Counted from the stretch's first letter, positions 8,155-16,038 are shown. The stretch: 34,975 bases of DNA from Drancourtella massiliensis (GCF_016900655.1 NZ_JACJKH010000030.1:1-34975); one strand, 5' to 3'. Numbers and translations: made by a program. The notes: generated from the letters alone by a model not told the origin.

Positions 8155-8711
8155 CAGTATTTTATTCCTTCTTTCATGTTGCTCCATTCTTCTTTCGTCT
8201 GGCAGGTGATGTGTTCCGTCCGTAAAACGCCCTCTATAGCGCAGGGAACATTTTCACTTGTATGATGATAATGAAAGCCACATTTTTCCTGAACTCGTTT
8301 TGATTTTTGGTTTCCATCAAAATATCCGCACCATATTTTAGACAGATTCAGATCTTCAAATCCATGTCTCAACATTTCCCGAACAGCTTCTGGAATCAAG
8401 CCTCTTCCCCAATAAGGGACACCGATCCAGTATCCAATCTCACCTTCTGTCTTCGGAAGTCCGATATTACTGGTTTCACCGATCATCAGCCCTATACTTC
8501 CAACCGGATGGCCGTTTTCTTTCAAAACCACTGCATAAGTCTCAGGTGCGGAAAGAACTTCCCGGATTATTTCCCGGCTGTTTTCCACACTTGTATGAAC
8601 AGACCATCCAGCTATAGGACCTACATCCGGATGGCTTGCATATCGGTATAAATCCTCTGCGTCTTTCTCCTCCCACGGACGGAGAAGCAGTCTCTCTGTT
8701 TCCAAAATCAT
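8154..8711 (-). CDS. GNAT-family N-acetyltransferase (RimJ/RimL-like)
   Basis: The 185-residue protein starts [13 protein letters not shown], the classic opening of the RimJ/RimL-type Acetyltransf_3 group. It continues with [20 protein letters not shown], the acetyl-CoA pyrophosphate-binding stretch, and N-x-x-S-x-R/K-V-x-E-K-C-G-F near the end. It should transfer acetyl groups to an amine on a protein or small molecule. The start at 8711 has a GGGAGG site; the open frame extends to 8969 without family similarity. It is coupled to the NUDIX gene by TGATG. Confidence 0.9.
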   Translation of the reverse strand: MILETERLLLRPWEEKDAEDLYRYASHPDVGPIAGWSVHTSVENSREIIREVLSAPETYAVVLKENGHPVGSIGLMIGETSNIGLPKTEGEIGYWIGVPYWGRGLIPEAVREMLRHGFEDLNLSKIWCGYFDGNQKSKRVQEKCGFHYHHTSENVPCAIEGVLRTEHITCQTKEEWSNMKEGIKY

Positions 8712-8975
8712 ATCTTCGCACCTCCCTGTAGTTCGCATACACATGACCATAGTCATCCATACTTCTCGCCCAAACTGCCCTGCAGCCTTGACGCCGAAAT
8801 CAGCAACCAGGCAATTATCCCCTCGTCTTGTTCCAAACCTGTTTTTGTTAACCGGCAGGATGAAGGCATTAGATTCAAATATCTCATTTTTTCTCATCAT
8901 CGATGCTAAAAGACAGAAATTCCACGAAGATGATAATTGATAGGAACAGCAAGATCTCAAACGCCTCATTTTGCT
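8712..8975. other. Gap between acetyltransferase and exonuclease genes
   Basis: The minus-strand frame stays open through most of this stretch (for example [17 protein letters not shown]), but no family is recognisable and no ribosome site precedes it. It may be the eroded end of an older gene at the junction between chromosome and island. Confidence 0.3.
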
Positions 8976-9524
8976 TTAAATCTGGGGATAAATATCGGAT
9001 GGATGTCCAAGAAGTCTCATGATTTCCAATTCATCTCTTGCATCCAACAGAGCATTATGTGTTTCTATGTAATCCTTATTGCTAATCATTCTCATGATAT
9101 TTTCAACGCCATATCCTCGTTTCAATCTGCCTGTTTTGCAGCATTCTGCCGAAGTTGGAATCATTGGATTATATTGTCTGTAAGCTGCAATTCGCATAAT
9201 ATCATGCCAAACAAAATTTTTCATAAACGCAAGACAGTTTTTGTCAAATCCTGCGTTATAGGCAAAAACAGAAGAAACATCATATTCCATTAAAAAGGAC
9301 GAAATGTTATCCGCAATTTTTTTCCGGGAAACCTTTTCCTCATTTATTCCTTTTATGTGAACAACGTAATCAAACATTCCGCCTTCCCACAAAGCTTCTT
9401 TGATTACATAGTACTTATACCCGACGATCTCGTAATTACTCGCATCAGCAATTACGATTCCCACTGTCATTACAGCACCGCTCCATGTCGTTTCTGTATC
9501 TATTACCGCTATGTGTTCTTTCAT
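8976..9524 (-). CDS. DEDDh 3'-5' exonuclease domain protein
   Basis: The 182-residue protein has all three exonuclease motifs of the RNase T/DNA polymerase III epsilon superfamily. Exo I is D9-T-E11, Exo II lies in F-A-Y-N-A-G-F-D94, and Exo III is H156-N-A-L-L-D161, giving a complete DEDDh set. It should trim DNA or RNA from the 3' end with two metal ions. It is a free-standing domain with no polymerase attached. Its ribosome site (AAAGGA) lies inside the last codons of the helicase-nuclease gene, with a one-base gap, so the two are translated together and probably act together. The A/T-rich codon use matches the helicase and differs from the genes to the left. Confidence 0.85.
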   Translation of the reverse strand: MKEHIAVIDTETTWSGAVMTVGIVIADASNYEIVGYKYYVIKEALWEGGMFDYVVHIKGINEEKVSRKKIADNISSFLMEYDVSSVFAYNAGFDKNCLAFMKNFVWHDIMRIAAYRQYNPMIPTSAECCKTGRLKRGYGVENIMRMISNKDYIETHNALLDARDELEIMRLLGHPSDIYPQI

Positions 9525-9525
9525 T

Positions 9526-11322
9526 CTATTTTCCTTTCGGTTTATAATATTTAGTTAATTGTCTTTTGGTAATGGTTTTTACTACTGACTCCATAAACTT
9601 CTGTTTATCCGGAATCGAAATTTCCCACATTTCATTTGTTCTTATGTTCCATAAAATGCCCTTATCTAAATTTTGTGCAATCATATAACACGCACACTGA
9701 AGATAATGTTCATGGTTAAGTTGAGAAACAAATTTAAGTTCATAGATTGTATCATCTTTTTTTACATCCGCATACCCAAGAGCCTCAAACGCCTTTTCCC
9801 CGTTCCGTCTTTCTGCAAATGCTATACTACAAATAATTTGTTCCTCTTCATCATGTCTAAGACGTGTTTCGATTCGTCTAGTTAATAACTCTTTCTGTTC
9901 ATCTGTAACTAATGGCAGTGAAACCTGAGAGTAATATCTACGTTGATTTGTTTCTAATGATGTTAGATAAAGAATCTTCTTTTCCACGCCTTTAATCTTA
10001 TCGTTAAATATTTTTCTATCCTTATGAATCAGGCGAAACAGTGCAAATTCCCGGTCAATGTCATAATTATCAAAGAAAAATGCCTCTTGAAAAATACCTA
10101 TACATGGAGATAAATCAATGAGTCCATCATTACTTCGAATATCGATTACGCTGGTATCTTCCATATTGATTTTTTTCTTTTCTAAAAGATCATAACACTC
10201 TTCTATATCTTCCTGAAATTTAAAATCAAACATTTCCGATATTCTAACGTTCTCCAATGATGTATTCATATCCTCTGGAGTAGAAATAGATTCTTCTGAC
10301 AATGTTTCTTCATTACCTGGGACAAAAATTATTTGCTTTTTCCCCCTGCTTGCTGCAACAAGAAATATATTTCGAAGTATCTCATATTTTTGTTGAGGTT
10401 GTCCAACTCGCATTCTCCAGTAGCTTTCCGTAAAGTCAAAAACAACACAAATTTCTCTTTCTAACCCTTTACTGCTATCAAAGGTAGTAAATATTGCTGT
10501 TTCCTTACTTGGTTGCACTTTCCCAGATGTATCTTGATCTGAGATACTTGCATAAACGGTATTCTTATTAAATTTATCTTTGTACTTTGATTCAAGTTTG
10601 TTAAGAGTCTTTGCCATAGTTCCTTGTCTGGCTCCCAAGCATAACAATTTGCTCGGTTCCTGCTTAGCCAAAAAATCTACTATTTCTTGCTCCGACATTT
10701 CAGAGACTTCACACTCTCTGCTAACTCCAGTAATCTTCTTTTTCCATATACGCCCCAACTTTTGTGCATAATCATTTGGAAGACGAAAGCATTTTGTAAA
10801 TTCTAATTCAATGTGCTCTCCAAGAAACTTTTCAATATATTCTTCCACTTCAAGTGCAGTCTTATCATATATTTTTTGTTTCATATCTCCGACAGCAACA
10901 AGCTGTGCCTCGGGATTACAGCTGACTATATAATCTAACATATCAGCAATTTCCTGATCTATGTCTTGATATTCATCCAGGACAATAAGATCAAACTTTC
11001 TAACAGGCGGTTTCTTCTTATTAAATTCCTGAAGCAAATCTGATACACCGACCTGCATTCCTATTCTGTTTAAACAAGACCATGCATATCCGTGATAGTT
11101 TGTTACAGTAACATTTCTACCCTTTATCTTTTCTTTAGCGTCAATTTTAAGAAGCTTGTTATATGTAAGATAAAGTATCTTTTTGTTTTTAGGAAAACGA
11201 GTACATAGAGCCTGTATAGCCGTTGTTTTTCCGCTACCAACACAGGCATCAACAAGAATATTCTTCCCATTTAAAGCTTTCTCAATAAATTTTTCTTGTT
11301 CATCGGTAAGGATAATTGACAT
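9526..11322 (-). CDS. SF1 (UvrD/Rep-like) helicase with C-terminal PD-(D/E)XK-like nuclease
   Basis: This 598-residue protein starts with a Q-motif-like L-T-D-E-Q-E-K-F-I, then Walker A A-C-V-G-S-G-K-T-T near residue 30 and Walker B L-I-V-L-D-E-Y-Q-D-I-D near residue 118. Later SF1 motifs include T-T-F-D-S-S-K-G-L-E and V-A-A-S-R-G-K-K. The last 120 residues contain G-Y-A-D-V ... D-D-T-I-Y-E-L-K-F-V followed by H-Y-L-Q-C-A-C-Y-M-I, the D-(E/x)xK-Q/Y pattern of RecB/Cas4-type nucleases. It is therefore predicted to unwind and cut DNA, and is coupled to a DEDDh exonuclease gene. The pairing suggests DNA end processing or defence. Helicase is certain; the nuclease part is likely. Confidence 0.85.
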   Translation of the reverse strand: MSIILTDEQEKFIEKALNGKNILVDACVGSGKTTAIQALCTRFPKNKKILYLTYNKLLKIDAKEKIKGRNVTVTNYHGYAWSCLNRIGMQVGVSDLLQEFNKKKPPVRKFDLIVLDEYQDIDQEIADMLDYIVSCNPEAQLVAVGDMKQKIYDKTALEVEEYIEKFLGEHIELEFTKCFRLPNDYAQKLGRIWKKKITGVSRECEVSEMSEQEIVDFLAKQEPSKLLCLGARQGTMAKTLNKLESKYKDKFNKNTVYASISDQDTSGKVQPSKETAIFTTFDSSKGLEREICVVFDFTESYWRMRVGQPQQKYEILRNIFLVAASRGKKQIIFVPGNEETLSEESISTPEDMNTSLENVRISEMFDFKFQEDIEECYDLLEKKKINMEDTSVIDIRSNDGLIDLSPCIGIFQEAFFFDNYDIDREFALFRLIHKDRKIFNDKIKGVEKKILYLTSLETNQRRYYSQVSLPLVTDEQKELLTRRIETRLRHDEEEQIICSIAFAERRNGEKAFEALGYADVKKDDTIYELKFVSQLNHEHYLQCACYMIAQNLDKGILWNIRTNEMWEISIPDKQKFMESVVKTITKRQLTKYYKPKGK

Positions 11323-11594
11323 ATTATAATCTCCACTAAAATTTCTACTCTATTTCCACACGGAATCGACAAATTATGCCAAGAGCTACCAATGTTTGAA
11401 AACTTAGACTTCACCAAACTGAACATCAGATTTTTATCATTGATAAATTGTTTGAACTTATAATGCTATCATTTGCAAGCTCCATCAGCACATTATCATT
11501 ATAATCTCTTTGCCCGATAAGCTCAAGTTGCCTGATCTCAATTATAGAAATTATAGACAAAAGGCAGTTTCAGGGCATCATTCGTGAAGTGCTT
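11323..11594. other. Long intergenic stretch upstream of the helicase-nuclease gene
   Basis: A/T-rich DNA with short broken frames only. A GGAGATTATAAT ribosome-site region precedes the helicase start. No gene, RNA or repeat was recognised in the rest. Confidence 0.4.
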
Positions 11595-11985
11595 CTATGA
11601 ACAACCGTTCTTATCTGTCAGGTGATTAACACAAGTCCGCACTATATATTGGCTGCTGGGTTTATAAAGCATCCGTCTCTTATATTTACCTCCGCATTCT
11701 CCACAGCAGATCCGACCGGAAAACCATACCAGTTCTGGTATCTTCCGGTGTCATAACCATTTCCTTTTTAGCCCCACTATTTCACGATCACCATCTCCCC
11801 GTCCACATTGGCATAACCGTATTGGGATAGGAAATGATGAAGGTTCCATTCTAAAAACGCCGTTTGATAACCCACTTCACATTCTCAAAAATAGACACCG
11901 ACTCGCTTTCTGACAAAATGCTTTTGTCAAAGTAAAGTCCGCCAAATTTCCACTCGTTATTGGATTTGATATAGTTTTCTACAAT
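11595..11985 (-). pseudogene. Decayed site-specific serine recombinase
   Basis: Minus-strand fragments in different frames match serine recombinases. Y-I-K-S-N-N-E-W-K-F-G-G-L-Y (11930-11985) resembles the end of the catalytic domain. E-N-V-K-W-V-I-K-R-R-F resembles the helix after it. A zinc ribbon, I-C-C-G-E-C-G-G-K-Y-K-R-R-M with later T-C and N-G-C, occupies 11595-11729. Stops and deletions break it, so it is dead. It marks an old integration next to the toxin-antitoxin pair. Confidence 0.6.
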
Positions 11986-12020
11986 TCCTCCTTACATGTC
12001 TGTAAACAAATTTTAAATAT

Positions 12021-12061
12021 GCTTGCATTTGCTTGCATTTGCAAAAGAAAGTGGGTATAAT
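12021..12061 (+). promoter_or_regulatory. Toxin-antitoxin promoter with tandem operator repeat
   Basis: TTGCAT (12033-12038) and TATAAT (12056-12061) are separated by exactly 17 bases. The -35 box lies in a perfect tandem repeat of GCTTGCATTT (12021-12040), likely the binding site through which the antitoxin or complex represses its own operon. Confidence 0.65.
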
Positions 12062-12084
12062 ATATCCAAAGGAGTGTGATAGAT

Positions 12085-12390
12085 ATGGCAAATACATCCG
12101 CAGTTTATGCCCGTATTGATAAGGAGCTAAAAGAAAACGCAGAAGGAATCCTTTCTCAGCTTGGGATTTCCCCGTCCAGCGCAATCCAGATGCTTTACAG
12201 TCAAATTGTACTAAAAAAGGGAATGCCTTTTGAACTGCGCCTGCCTTCCACAAAACCTACCGCAGTCGGCGATATGAGCCGGGAACAGCTGAATGCAGAG
12301 CTTATGAAAGGTGTGGAATCCATGAAATCCGGAAAAACCTATACAGCAGATGAGGTGGATTCCGAGTTAAAGCGGGAGTTCGGTATATGA
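12085..12390 (+). CDS. RelB/DinJ-family antitoxin
   Basis: The 101-residue protein opens with a ribbon-helix-helix domain (T-S-A-V-Y-A-R-I-D-K-E-L-K-E-N-A-E-G-I-L, then L-G-I-S-P-S-S-A-I-Q-M-L-Y-S-Q-I). An L-P-F/P-S-T-K-P linker and a toxin-wrapping tail follow, the usual RelB/DinJ layout. It neutralises the toxin encoded next and represses the operon. The start at 12085 is 10 bases from AAAGGAG; a GTG at 12076 touches that site and is unlikely. The toxin gene overlaps by four bases. Confidence 0.9.
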   Translation: MANTSAVYARIDKELKENAEGILSQLGISPSSAIQMLYSQIVLKKGMPFELRLPSTKPTAVGDMSREQLNAELMKGVESMKSGKTYTADEVDSELKREFGI

Positions 12391-12719
12391 GCGATACCTA
12401 TTCCATTATCTACTCCTCGGAAGCCAAAGATGATCTGAGGGAGATTTATTCTTACATCGCTTATGACCTGCAGGCACCGGAGACAGCAGAGGGCCAGGTC
12501 AATCGTATTCGGAAAGAAATCCGGTCGCTGGATTTTATGCCGTCCCGATATGCTGTCGTGGATTGGGAGCCGTGGAAAAGCATGGGGATGCATCGGGTAC
12601 CGGTAGACAATTTCATCGTCTATTATGTCGTAAATAACGGCAGCCGCACGATAACTGTGATCCGAATTTTCTACGGTGGCAGGGATATCGAGGACATCAT
12701 TCAGGCAAAACGTGAGTAA
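12387..12719 (+). CDS. Type II toxin, RelE/ParE family
   Basis: The 110-residue protein fits the RelE/ParE toxin fold: Y-S-I-I-Y-S-S-E-A-K-D-D-L-R-E-I-Y-S-Y-I-A opening, central I-R-S-L-D-F-M-P-S-R-Y, then V-D-N-F-I-V-Y-Y-V-V and V-I-R-I-F-Y-G-G-R-D-I-E-D-I at the end. The last motif is typical of ParE-type members (R-I-x-H-G-x-R-D). Activity is either mRNA cleavage at the ribosome or gyrase poisoning; the sequence does not settle which. It overlaps the antitoxin gene by ATGA. The pair may stabilise the island. Confidence 0.9.
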   Translation: MSDTYSIIYSSEAKDDLREIYSYIAYDLQAPETAEGQVNRIRKEIRSLDFMPSRYAVVDWEPWKSMGMHRVPVDNFIVYYVVNNGSRTITVIRIFYGGRDIEDIIQAKRE

Positions 12720-12726
12720 TCCGCAA

Positions 12727-12751
12727 AAAGGAACAGAATAGCTGTTCCTTT
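12727..12751 (+). terminator. Terminator of the toxin-antitoxin operon
   Basis: AAAGGAACAG and CTGTTCCTTT form a 10-bp stem around a 5-base loop, starting 8 bases after the toxin stop codon. Confidence 0.65.
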
Positions 12752-12968
12752 CTGCATTCAGAACTTATCAAGCTCCTCCTGAGCGACAATCCACTCATAC
12801 TTCACGCCGTCATTGACTTTTCCCATCCACTTTTCCTGCCTCCTTATACCTTTCCTTCCAGATTATTCTTGTTTCCAACCTGTCAGCTCCACACCCCTAA
12901 TATCAAAATTGGCCACCAACTCTCCATTATTTTCCAAAGTAGACCAGTTTCTACTTACCTATAAAATG

Positions 12969-13023
12969 AAAAAATCCGGAAATCGAAACCTGTCCTCTGA
13001 CAAGCCCCGACTCCCGGAAATCC
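12969..13023 (-). repeat. Dispersed structured repeat, copy B
   Basis: This is a diverged copy of the element at 7549-7605. On the minus strand it reads G-rich arm, CTTGTCAGAGGACAG, then TTTCCGGATTTTTTC. It follows the V-E-T-V-V site by about 45 bases. Confidence 0.45.
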
Positions 13024-13065
13024 CTTGTTTTCTATACTTTTTCAGTATTCTATTCTTTAACTTTT

Positions 13066-13091
13066 GACATCAGCACAACCGTCTCAACATA
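13066..13091 (-). other. Attachment-like site 1 (RlmD/RumA V-E-T-V-V sequence)
   Basis: The minus strand encodes Y-V-E-T-V-V-L-M-S and then K-V-K-E-stop. It shares GAGACGGT and the surrounding pattern with sites at 16039-16063 and 21569-21594, all in the same orientation. The 3' end of rlmD/rumA is a known target of serine integrases in Firmicutes. Confidence 0.55.
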
Positions 13092-13218
13092 GCACGAGGA
13101 AATGATTTAGATATACATTTCCTCCACCTGTTCGTAAAATGCCGCCCCAGTACCATATCGACTACTTTTTAGCTGATAGGGTTCACGGGAACATGTCGGG
13201 ACGCCAAGATTACACCGT

Positions 13219-13618
13219 TCACCTAAAAATAAATATCTGATTTTCCTTCTCAACAAACGTATCTGCTGAATCCCTCCACTGTCCCGGATAATAACGGTAA
13301 CTCATACGACTTAACTGACCATTCCCATCAATTTCACATTGAGTACTATATTTCGTCTTACCCGAGTTCGATGTATAATGGAAAACAAGAAAACCGTATT
13401 TGTCAACCTTGACGTATTTCCCATGAGAAACTGTTTGAGCCACCTTGCTTAGTTCGTTCAAAGGTACTCCATGCCATTTTTCTCCAGACTGTTCTTGTTC
13501 ATAGATTACATATTCTTCAGGTGTATATCGTTTGGGCGGCTCATAGGTTTGTTTTCGTGACTGTTGTAACTGAGCATCTAAAAATTAAATTTTTTAAAAT
13601 ACTACCAAATAATCCCAT
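13219..13618 (-). pseudogene. Small unknown gene with internal frameshift
   Basis: An ATG at 13618 with an AGGGAG site 4 bases upstream begins M-G-L-F-G-S-I-L-K-N-L-I. Within an A/T run near 13580-13595 the frame must change to continue as L-D-A-Q-L-Q-Q-S-R-K-Q-T-Y-E-P-P-K-R-Y-T. It then runs through an ordered C-terminal region (K-V-D-K-Y-G-F-L-V-F-H-Y-T-S-N-S-G) to a stop at 13219. The combined product would be about 130 residues. No family is recognised; the second half looks like a compact beta-rich domain. It is the last gene of the 13.2-15.5 kb cassette. A one-base indel explains the break best. Confidence 0.5.
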
Positions 13619-13725
13619 GTTTCTCCCTTCCTCATAAATCTTTTATAAACCAGTCAACATAAATAATCAATTTCAAATATGTTTTCTATGGTTTGTAAAC
13701 TCATGTTCGTACAAATATACACGCA

Positions 13726-13911
13726 TTAGCTCCTTCTTAATTTGTTTATATTCTTCAAGAGAGCGGGTCCATACTTTTTACAAACGCCAATGAGAAGTCC
13801 GGCTGTGGCGAGAATTGCGCCTCCATTTTTTACCGCCTTTGCACCTTCCTCAATTTTCTCATAGTCCTCACTGTTCAGAGTTTGATTCTGAAATCTTTTC
13901 CGTTCTGACAT
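13726..13911 (-). CDS. Small membrane peptide of unknown function
   Basis: This 61-residue protein has a charged N-terminus (M-S-E-R-K-R-F-Q-N-Q-T-L, then E-D-Y-E-K-I-E-E-G-A-K), one hydrophobic helix (G-G-A-I-L-A-T-A-G-L-L-I-G-V) and a basic tail ending K-L-R-R-S. The start at 13911 has GGAGG about 9 bases upstream and lies 44 bases inside the end of the 362-residue gene, indicating tight coupling. A longer frame to 13941 lacks a ribosome site. One membrane helix with a basic tail would suit a membrane-acting effector or a small anchor, but nothing in the sequence proves either. Confidence 0.65.
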   Translation of the reverse strand: MSERKRFQNQTLNSEDYEKIEEGAKAVKNGGAILATAGLLIGVCKKYGPALLKNINKLRRS

Positions 13912-14956
13912 TCTGAAACACCTCCAACAATTTATCTCCACTCATCTGTATGTTAATCATATCATACTCTTGTGCTTCCTCCAGACAAATCTCCCGCTCA
14001 GTTGCGATGTAATCTGTCGCATGATAGTAAAACATCTCCATATTCTTCTTATGGATATATCGGAGAGTCTGCAATGAACTGAAATCTATTCCTTGCATCT
14101 CCTGCTCCGCATCAATAAATACTTGCTCTGCAGCATCCATCTGGCCGCATATAGCATAGGATGCAGCAACCATCTGTGTTGCCTGGAGATACAGAGAATA
14201 ATACTTCTGAATAACCAGGAACTCCTGATCCTTTTTCCTGTGTGCCCCTGAATGCATGAGTTCCATACTAAAACGTGCAAACTTGCCTTCAGGCAGTGGT
14301 TCAAAACCACCGACGCGACTCTTAAAAGTCTGAAGCAACTGCTTCTGTGCTACCAGCATATTACTCCGTCCGGAAGCCATAGCGGAAATCTTTTCTTCCG
14401 GTGCGGCATTTAAAGAATATCGGATCTGATCACGACCTGCCAGCAGAAGGCCAATCCGATCATCCATCTGACCTTGCTCAATCCGCCTCACGGCTCTATA
14501 GGTCTCCTGCAAAGCATCTGCCAACTCCGCTATCTGCTGCTGCATATATATATTGTGATAACTGACAGCAATACTTTCGAACGGGTTTCCATGAATAATC
14601 TCCTCCGGTTTAATAGGAAGATTATCCACAAACTTTCTTTTTCCATTTTCCAGTGTTTCATATAAAGTAGGCCACATAACACCAGTTTTTGTGTTCTGAT
14701 TGATAAAGACCTCACCGGCTTTGAAAGCATCTCTGTGTTTAATAGGAATCTGAACTACATACTCAAGGGTTTTCTCAACGTGGCTCAGGGCATCTGACAT
14801 ATTTACATATTGCATCAATTTAGCTAGCATCCCGTTAATATCGAACCCTTCCATCCCAGGTACAACCTCTAGGATTTTTCTATATTCAGGATCCACCAAA
14901 CCATCACCATGTGAGACAAGTTCATCCTTATTTCTAACAATAGAATTTTCTGCCAT
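13868..14956 (-). CDS. Unknown 362-residue protein, core of the 13-15.5 kb cassette
   Basis: No known domain is recognised. The protein is mostly helical, soluble and without a signal peptide or membrane segment. The first third includes D-E-L-V-S-H-G-D-G-L-V-D-P-E-Y-R-K-I-L-E. The middle has long amphipathic helices (M-Q-Q-Q-I-A-E-L-A-D-A-L-Q-E-T-Y-R-A-V-R-R-I). The end is acidic. Its ATG overlaps the stop of the HTH-membrane-coiled-coil gene as TAATG, and the small membrane peptide gene starts within its 3' end, so the three form one operon. Position between two attachment-like sites, next to CBASS, suggests accessory cargo, possibly defence. Confidence 0.75.
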   Translation of the reverse strand: MAENSIVRNKDELVSHGDGLVDPEYRKILEVVPGMEGFDINGMLAKLMQYVNMSDALSHVEKTLEYVVQIPIKHRDAFKAGEVFINQNTKTGVMWPTLYETLENGKRKFVDNLPIKPEEIIHGNPFESIAVSYHNIYMQQQIAELADALQETYRAVRRIEQGQMDDRIGLLLAGRDQIRYSLNAAPEEKISAMASGRSNMLVAQKQLLQTFKSRVGGFEPLPEGKFARFSMELMHSGAHRKKDQEFLVIQKYYSLYLQATQMVAASYAICGQMDAAEQVFIDAEQEMQGIDFSSLQTLRYIHKKNMEMFYYHATDYIATEREICLEEAQEYDMINIQMSGDKLLEVFQNVRTEKISESNSEQ

Positions 14957-15504
14957 TACCCCATTACCTCCCCTAATCCATTACCTTTTATTTCTGAAAG
15001 TGCGTCTGACAAATGCTCAAGAGCGGTTTCATACTCTTTAATTTGCTGCTGTTCCCTGTTAATCTCTGCTTGAAGTTCAGCAATTGCCGCTTTCTTTCGT
15101 TCTATCGTTTCTTTACTCTCAGAAATATTATTTTTAAGTGTCTGCTTTACATCATCAGACAGAATGCGGATGTCATGACTGCCTTTAGGTTTTTTGGTTG
15201 CAATTGAAGCGACAATAGCCCCAAGAACTCCTGCGCCAACCGCTGTTGTTAAAGCGAGAAATGGATTGGCAACAGCGAGTTCAACTGCAACTGTTGCATA
15301 TTTTGAAGTTGAACGGAGATATTTATAGAGCTCATCTTCACGCACTATGTTCCCATCTTTCCGGGAAGTTTGATCAGCCTTTAGTTTTCCCGCACGAATC
15401 CATCTCCGAACTGTTTCAGGGTTCGTCTGGAGCATATCTGCAATATCTTTGACACTATATGTCTTCGTATGCCATTCCTCCCTTCTTCTCCATGGTACAT
15501 GCAT
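14956..15504 (-). CDS. HTH protein with one membrane helix and C-terminal coiled coil
   Basis: Domains in order: a MerR/excisionase-type HTH (Y-S-V-K-D-I-A-D-M-L-Q-T-N-P-E-T-V-R-R-W-I-R-A-G-K-L), a hydrophobic segment (V-A-N-P-F-L-A-L-T-T-A-V-G-A-G-V-L-G-A-I-V-A), and a coiled coil rich in E, K and Q over the last 70 residues. The start is uncertain. An ATG at 15504 overlaps a perfect -10 box and may not be transcribed. GGGAGG is followed 8 bases later by ACG AAG ACA TAT at 15468, where an ATG would fit, so the natural start codon may be mutated or ACG may be used. It heads a three-gene operon and may sense signals at the membrane. Confidence 0.7.
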   Translation of the reverse strand: MHVPWRRREEWHTKTYSVKDIADMLQTNPETVRRWIRAGKLKADQTSRKDGNIVREDELYKYLRSTSKYATVAVELAVANPFLALTTAVGAGVLGAIVASIATKKPKGSHDIRILSDDVKQTLKNNISESKETIERKKAAIAELQAEINREQQQIKEYETALEHLSDALSEIKGNGLGEVMG

Positions 15505-15531
15505 TATACTACATTATTGCTACATTTACAA
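15503..15531 (-). promoter_or_regulatory. Promoter of the unknown three-gene cassette
   Basis: On the minus strand TTGTAA and TATAAT are separated by 17 bases; the -10 box occupies 15503-15508 and overlaps the first candidate start codon. Transcription would begin near 15496. Confidence 0.6.
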
Positions 15532-15590
15532 TCAGTTTTTTTGTCGCATTAAAAGGCGCCCAGGTTCCCCCAAGCGCCAATAAAATATAT

Positions 15591-15962
15591 TTACATTGCT
15601 ACATCCGTCTCCAGCCCGGACTTGAACTCGACTGTAAAGTGATTATCGTGCACAGTGACTTTCTCGATCAGCCTGCGAACAAGTGCCTCGTCATATTCGG
15701 TGATTGGGCCATCCTAGCTGTCTATAAATTTCTCCAGTTCCCTCACCTTTTGCATAGCCCCTTCGTTCATGGCATCCTCAAGCAGGAGCTGCCGTTTCTC
15801 CTCCCGCAGTTCTTCAATCTGATCCGCAAGACTATCGAATCCCCGTCTGGCGTTCGTCTTCTTCAGCAGTTCCCTCTACAGTGCTTCCAACTTCGCATTT
15901 CCACACTCTATATCAACTACCACCGAAACATTGACATAGTTTTTTATCTCCTTATTTCTGAT
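15591..15962 (-). pseudogene. C-terminal tail of a transposon serine recombinase, with in-frame stops
   Basis: One minus-strand frame reads K-N-Y-V-N-V-S-V-V-V-D-I-E, then a stop, then R-E-L-L-K-K-T-N-A-R-R-G-F-D-S-L-A-D-Q-I. After a second stop it continues P-I-T-E-Y-D-E-A-L-V-R-R-L-I-E-K-V-T-V and F-T-V-E-F-K-S-G. This is the coiled-coil and final segment of Tn-type large serine recombinases. Two TAG codons interrupt the frame and the catalytic domain is absent. It lies beside attachment-like site 2 and is a relic of an earlier insertion. Confidence 0.7.
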
Positions 15963-16038
15963 TTTATCTTTCTCACTCGTAAAGACGATATGCTTAAAAA
16001 AGTGCCTAAAATTAAGGATTTCTACATAGCTCGTCTTT

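Larger units (their letters stand above)
12752..13218. other. Element-end region with repeat copy and attachment-like site, no intact gene
   Basis: The minus strand holds short broken coding pieces such as M-G-K-V-N-D-G-V-K-Y-E-W-I-V-A-Q-E-E-L-D-K-F and L-V-A-N-F-D-I-R-G-V-E-L-T-G-W-K, which I cannot assign. It also holds the structured repeat copy B and the first attachment-like site. The composition looks like the debris at the end of an integrated element. Confidence 0.4.

Noticed and set aside
9526-11322. Calling the helicase-exonuclease pair a Gabija system
   Set aside because: Gabija has an OLD-type TOPRIM nuclease with a UvrD-like helicase; here the partner is a DEDDh exonuclease and no TOPRIM motif is seen.
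13575-13600. Programmed -1 frameshift at a T-TTA-AAA heptamer in the small cassette gene
   Set aside because: The -1 frame meets a stop almost at once; the needed shift is +1 (or a one-base indel), so the slippery heptamer does not explain the product.
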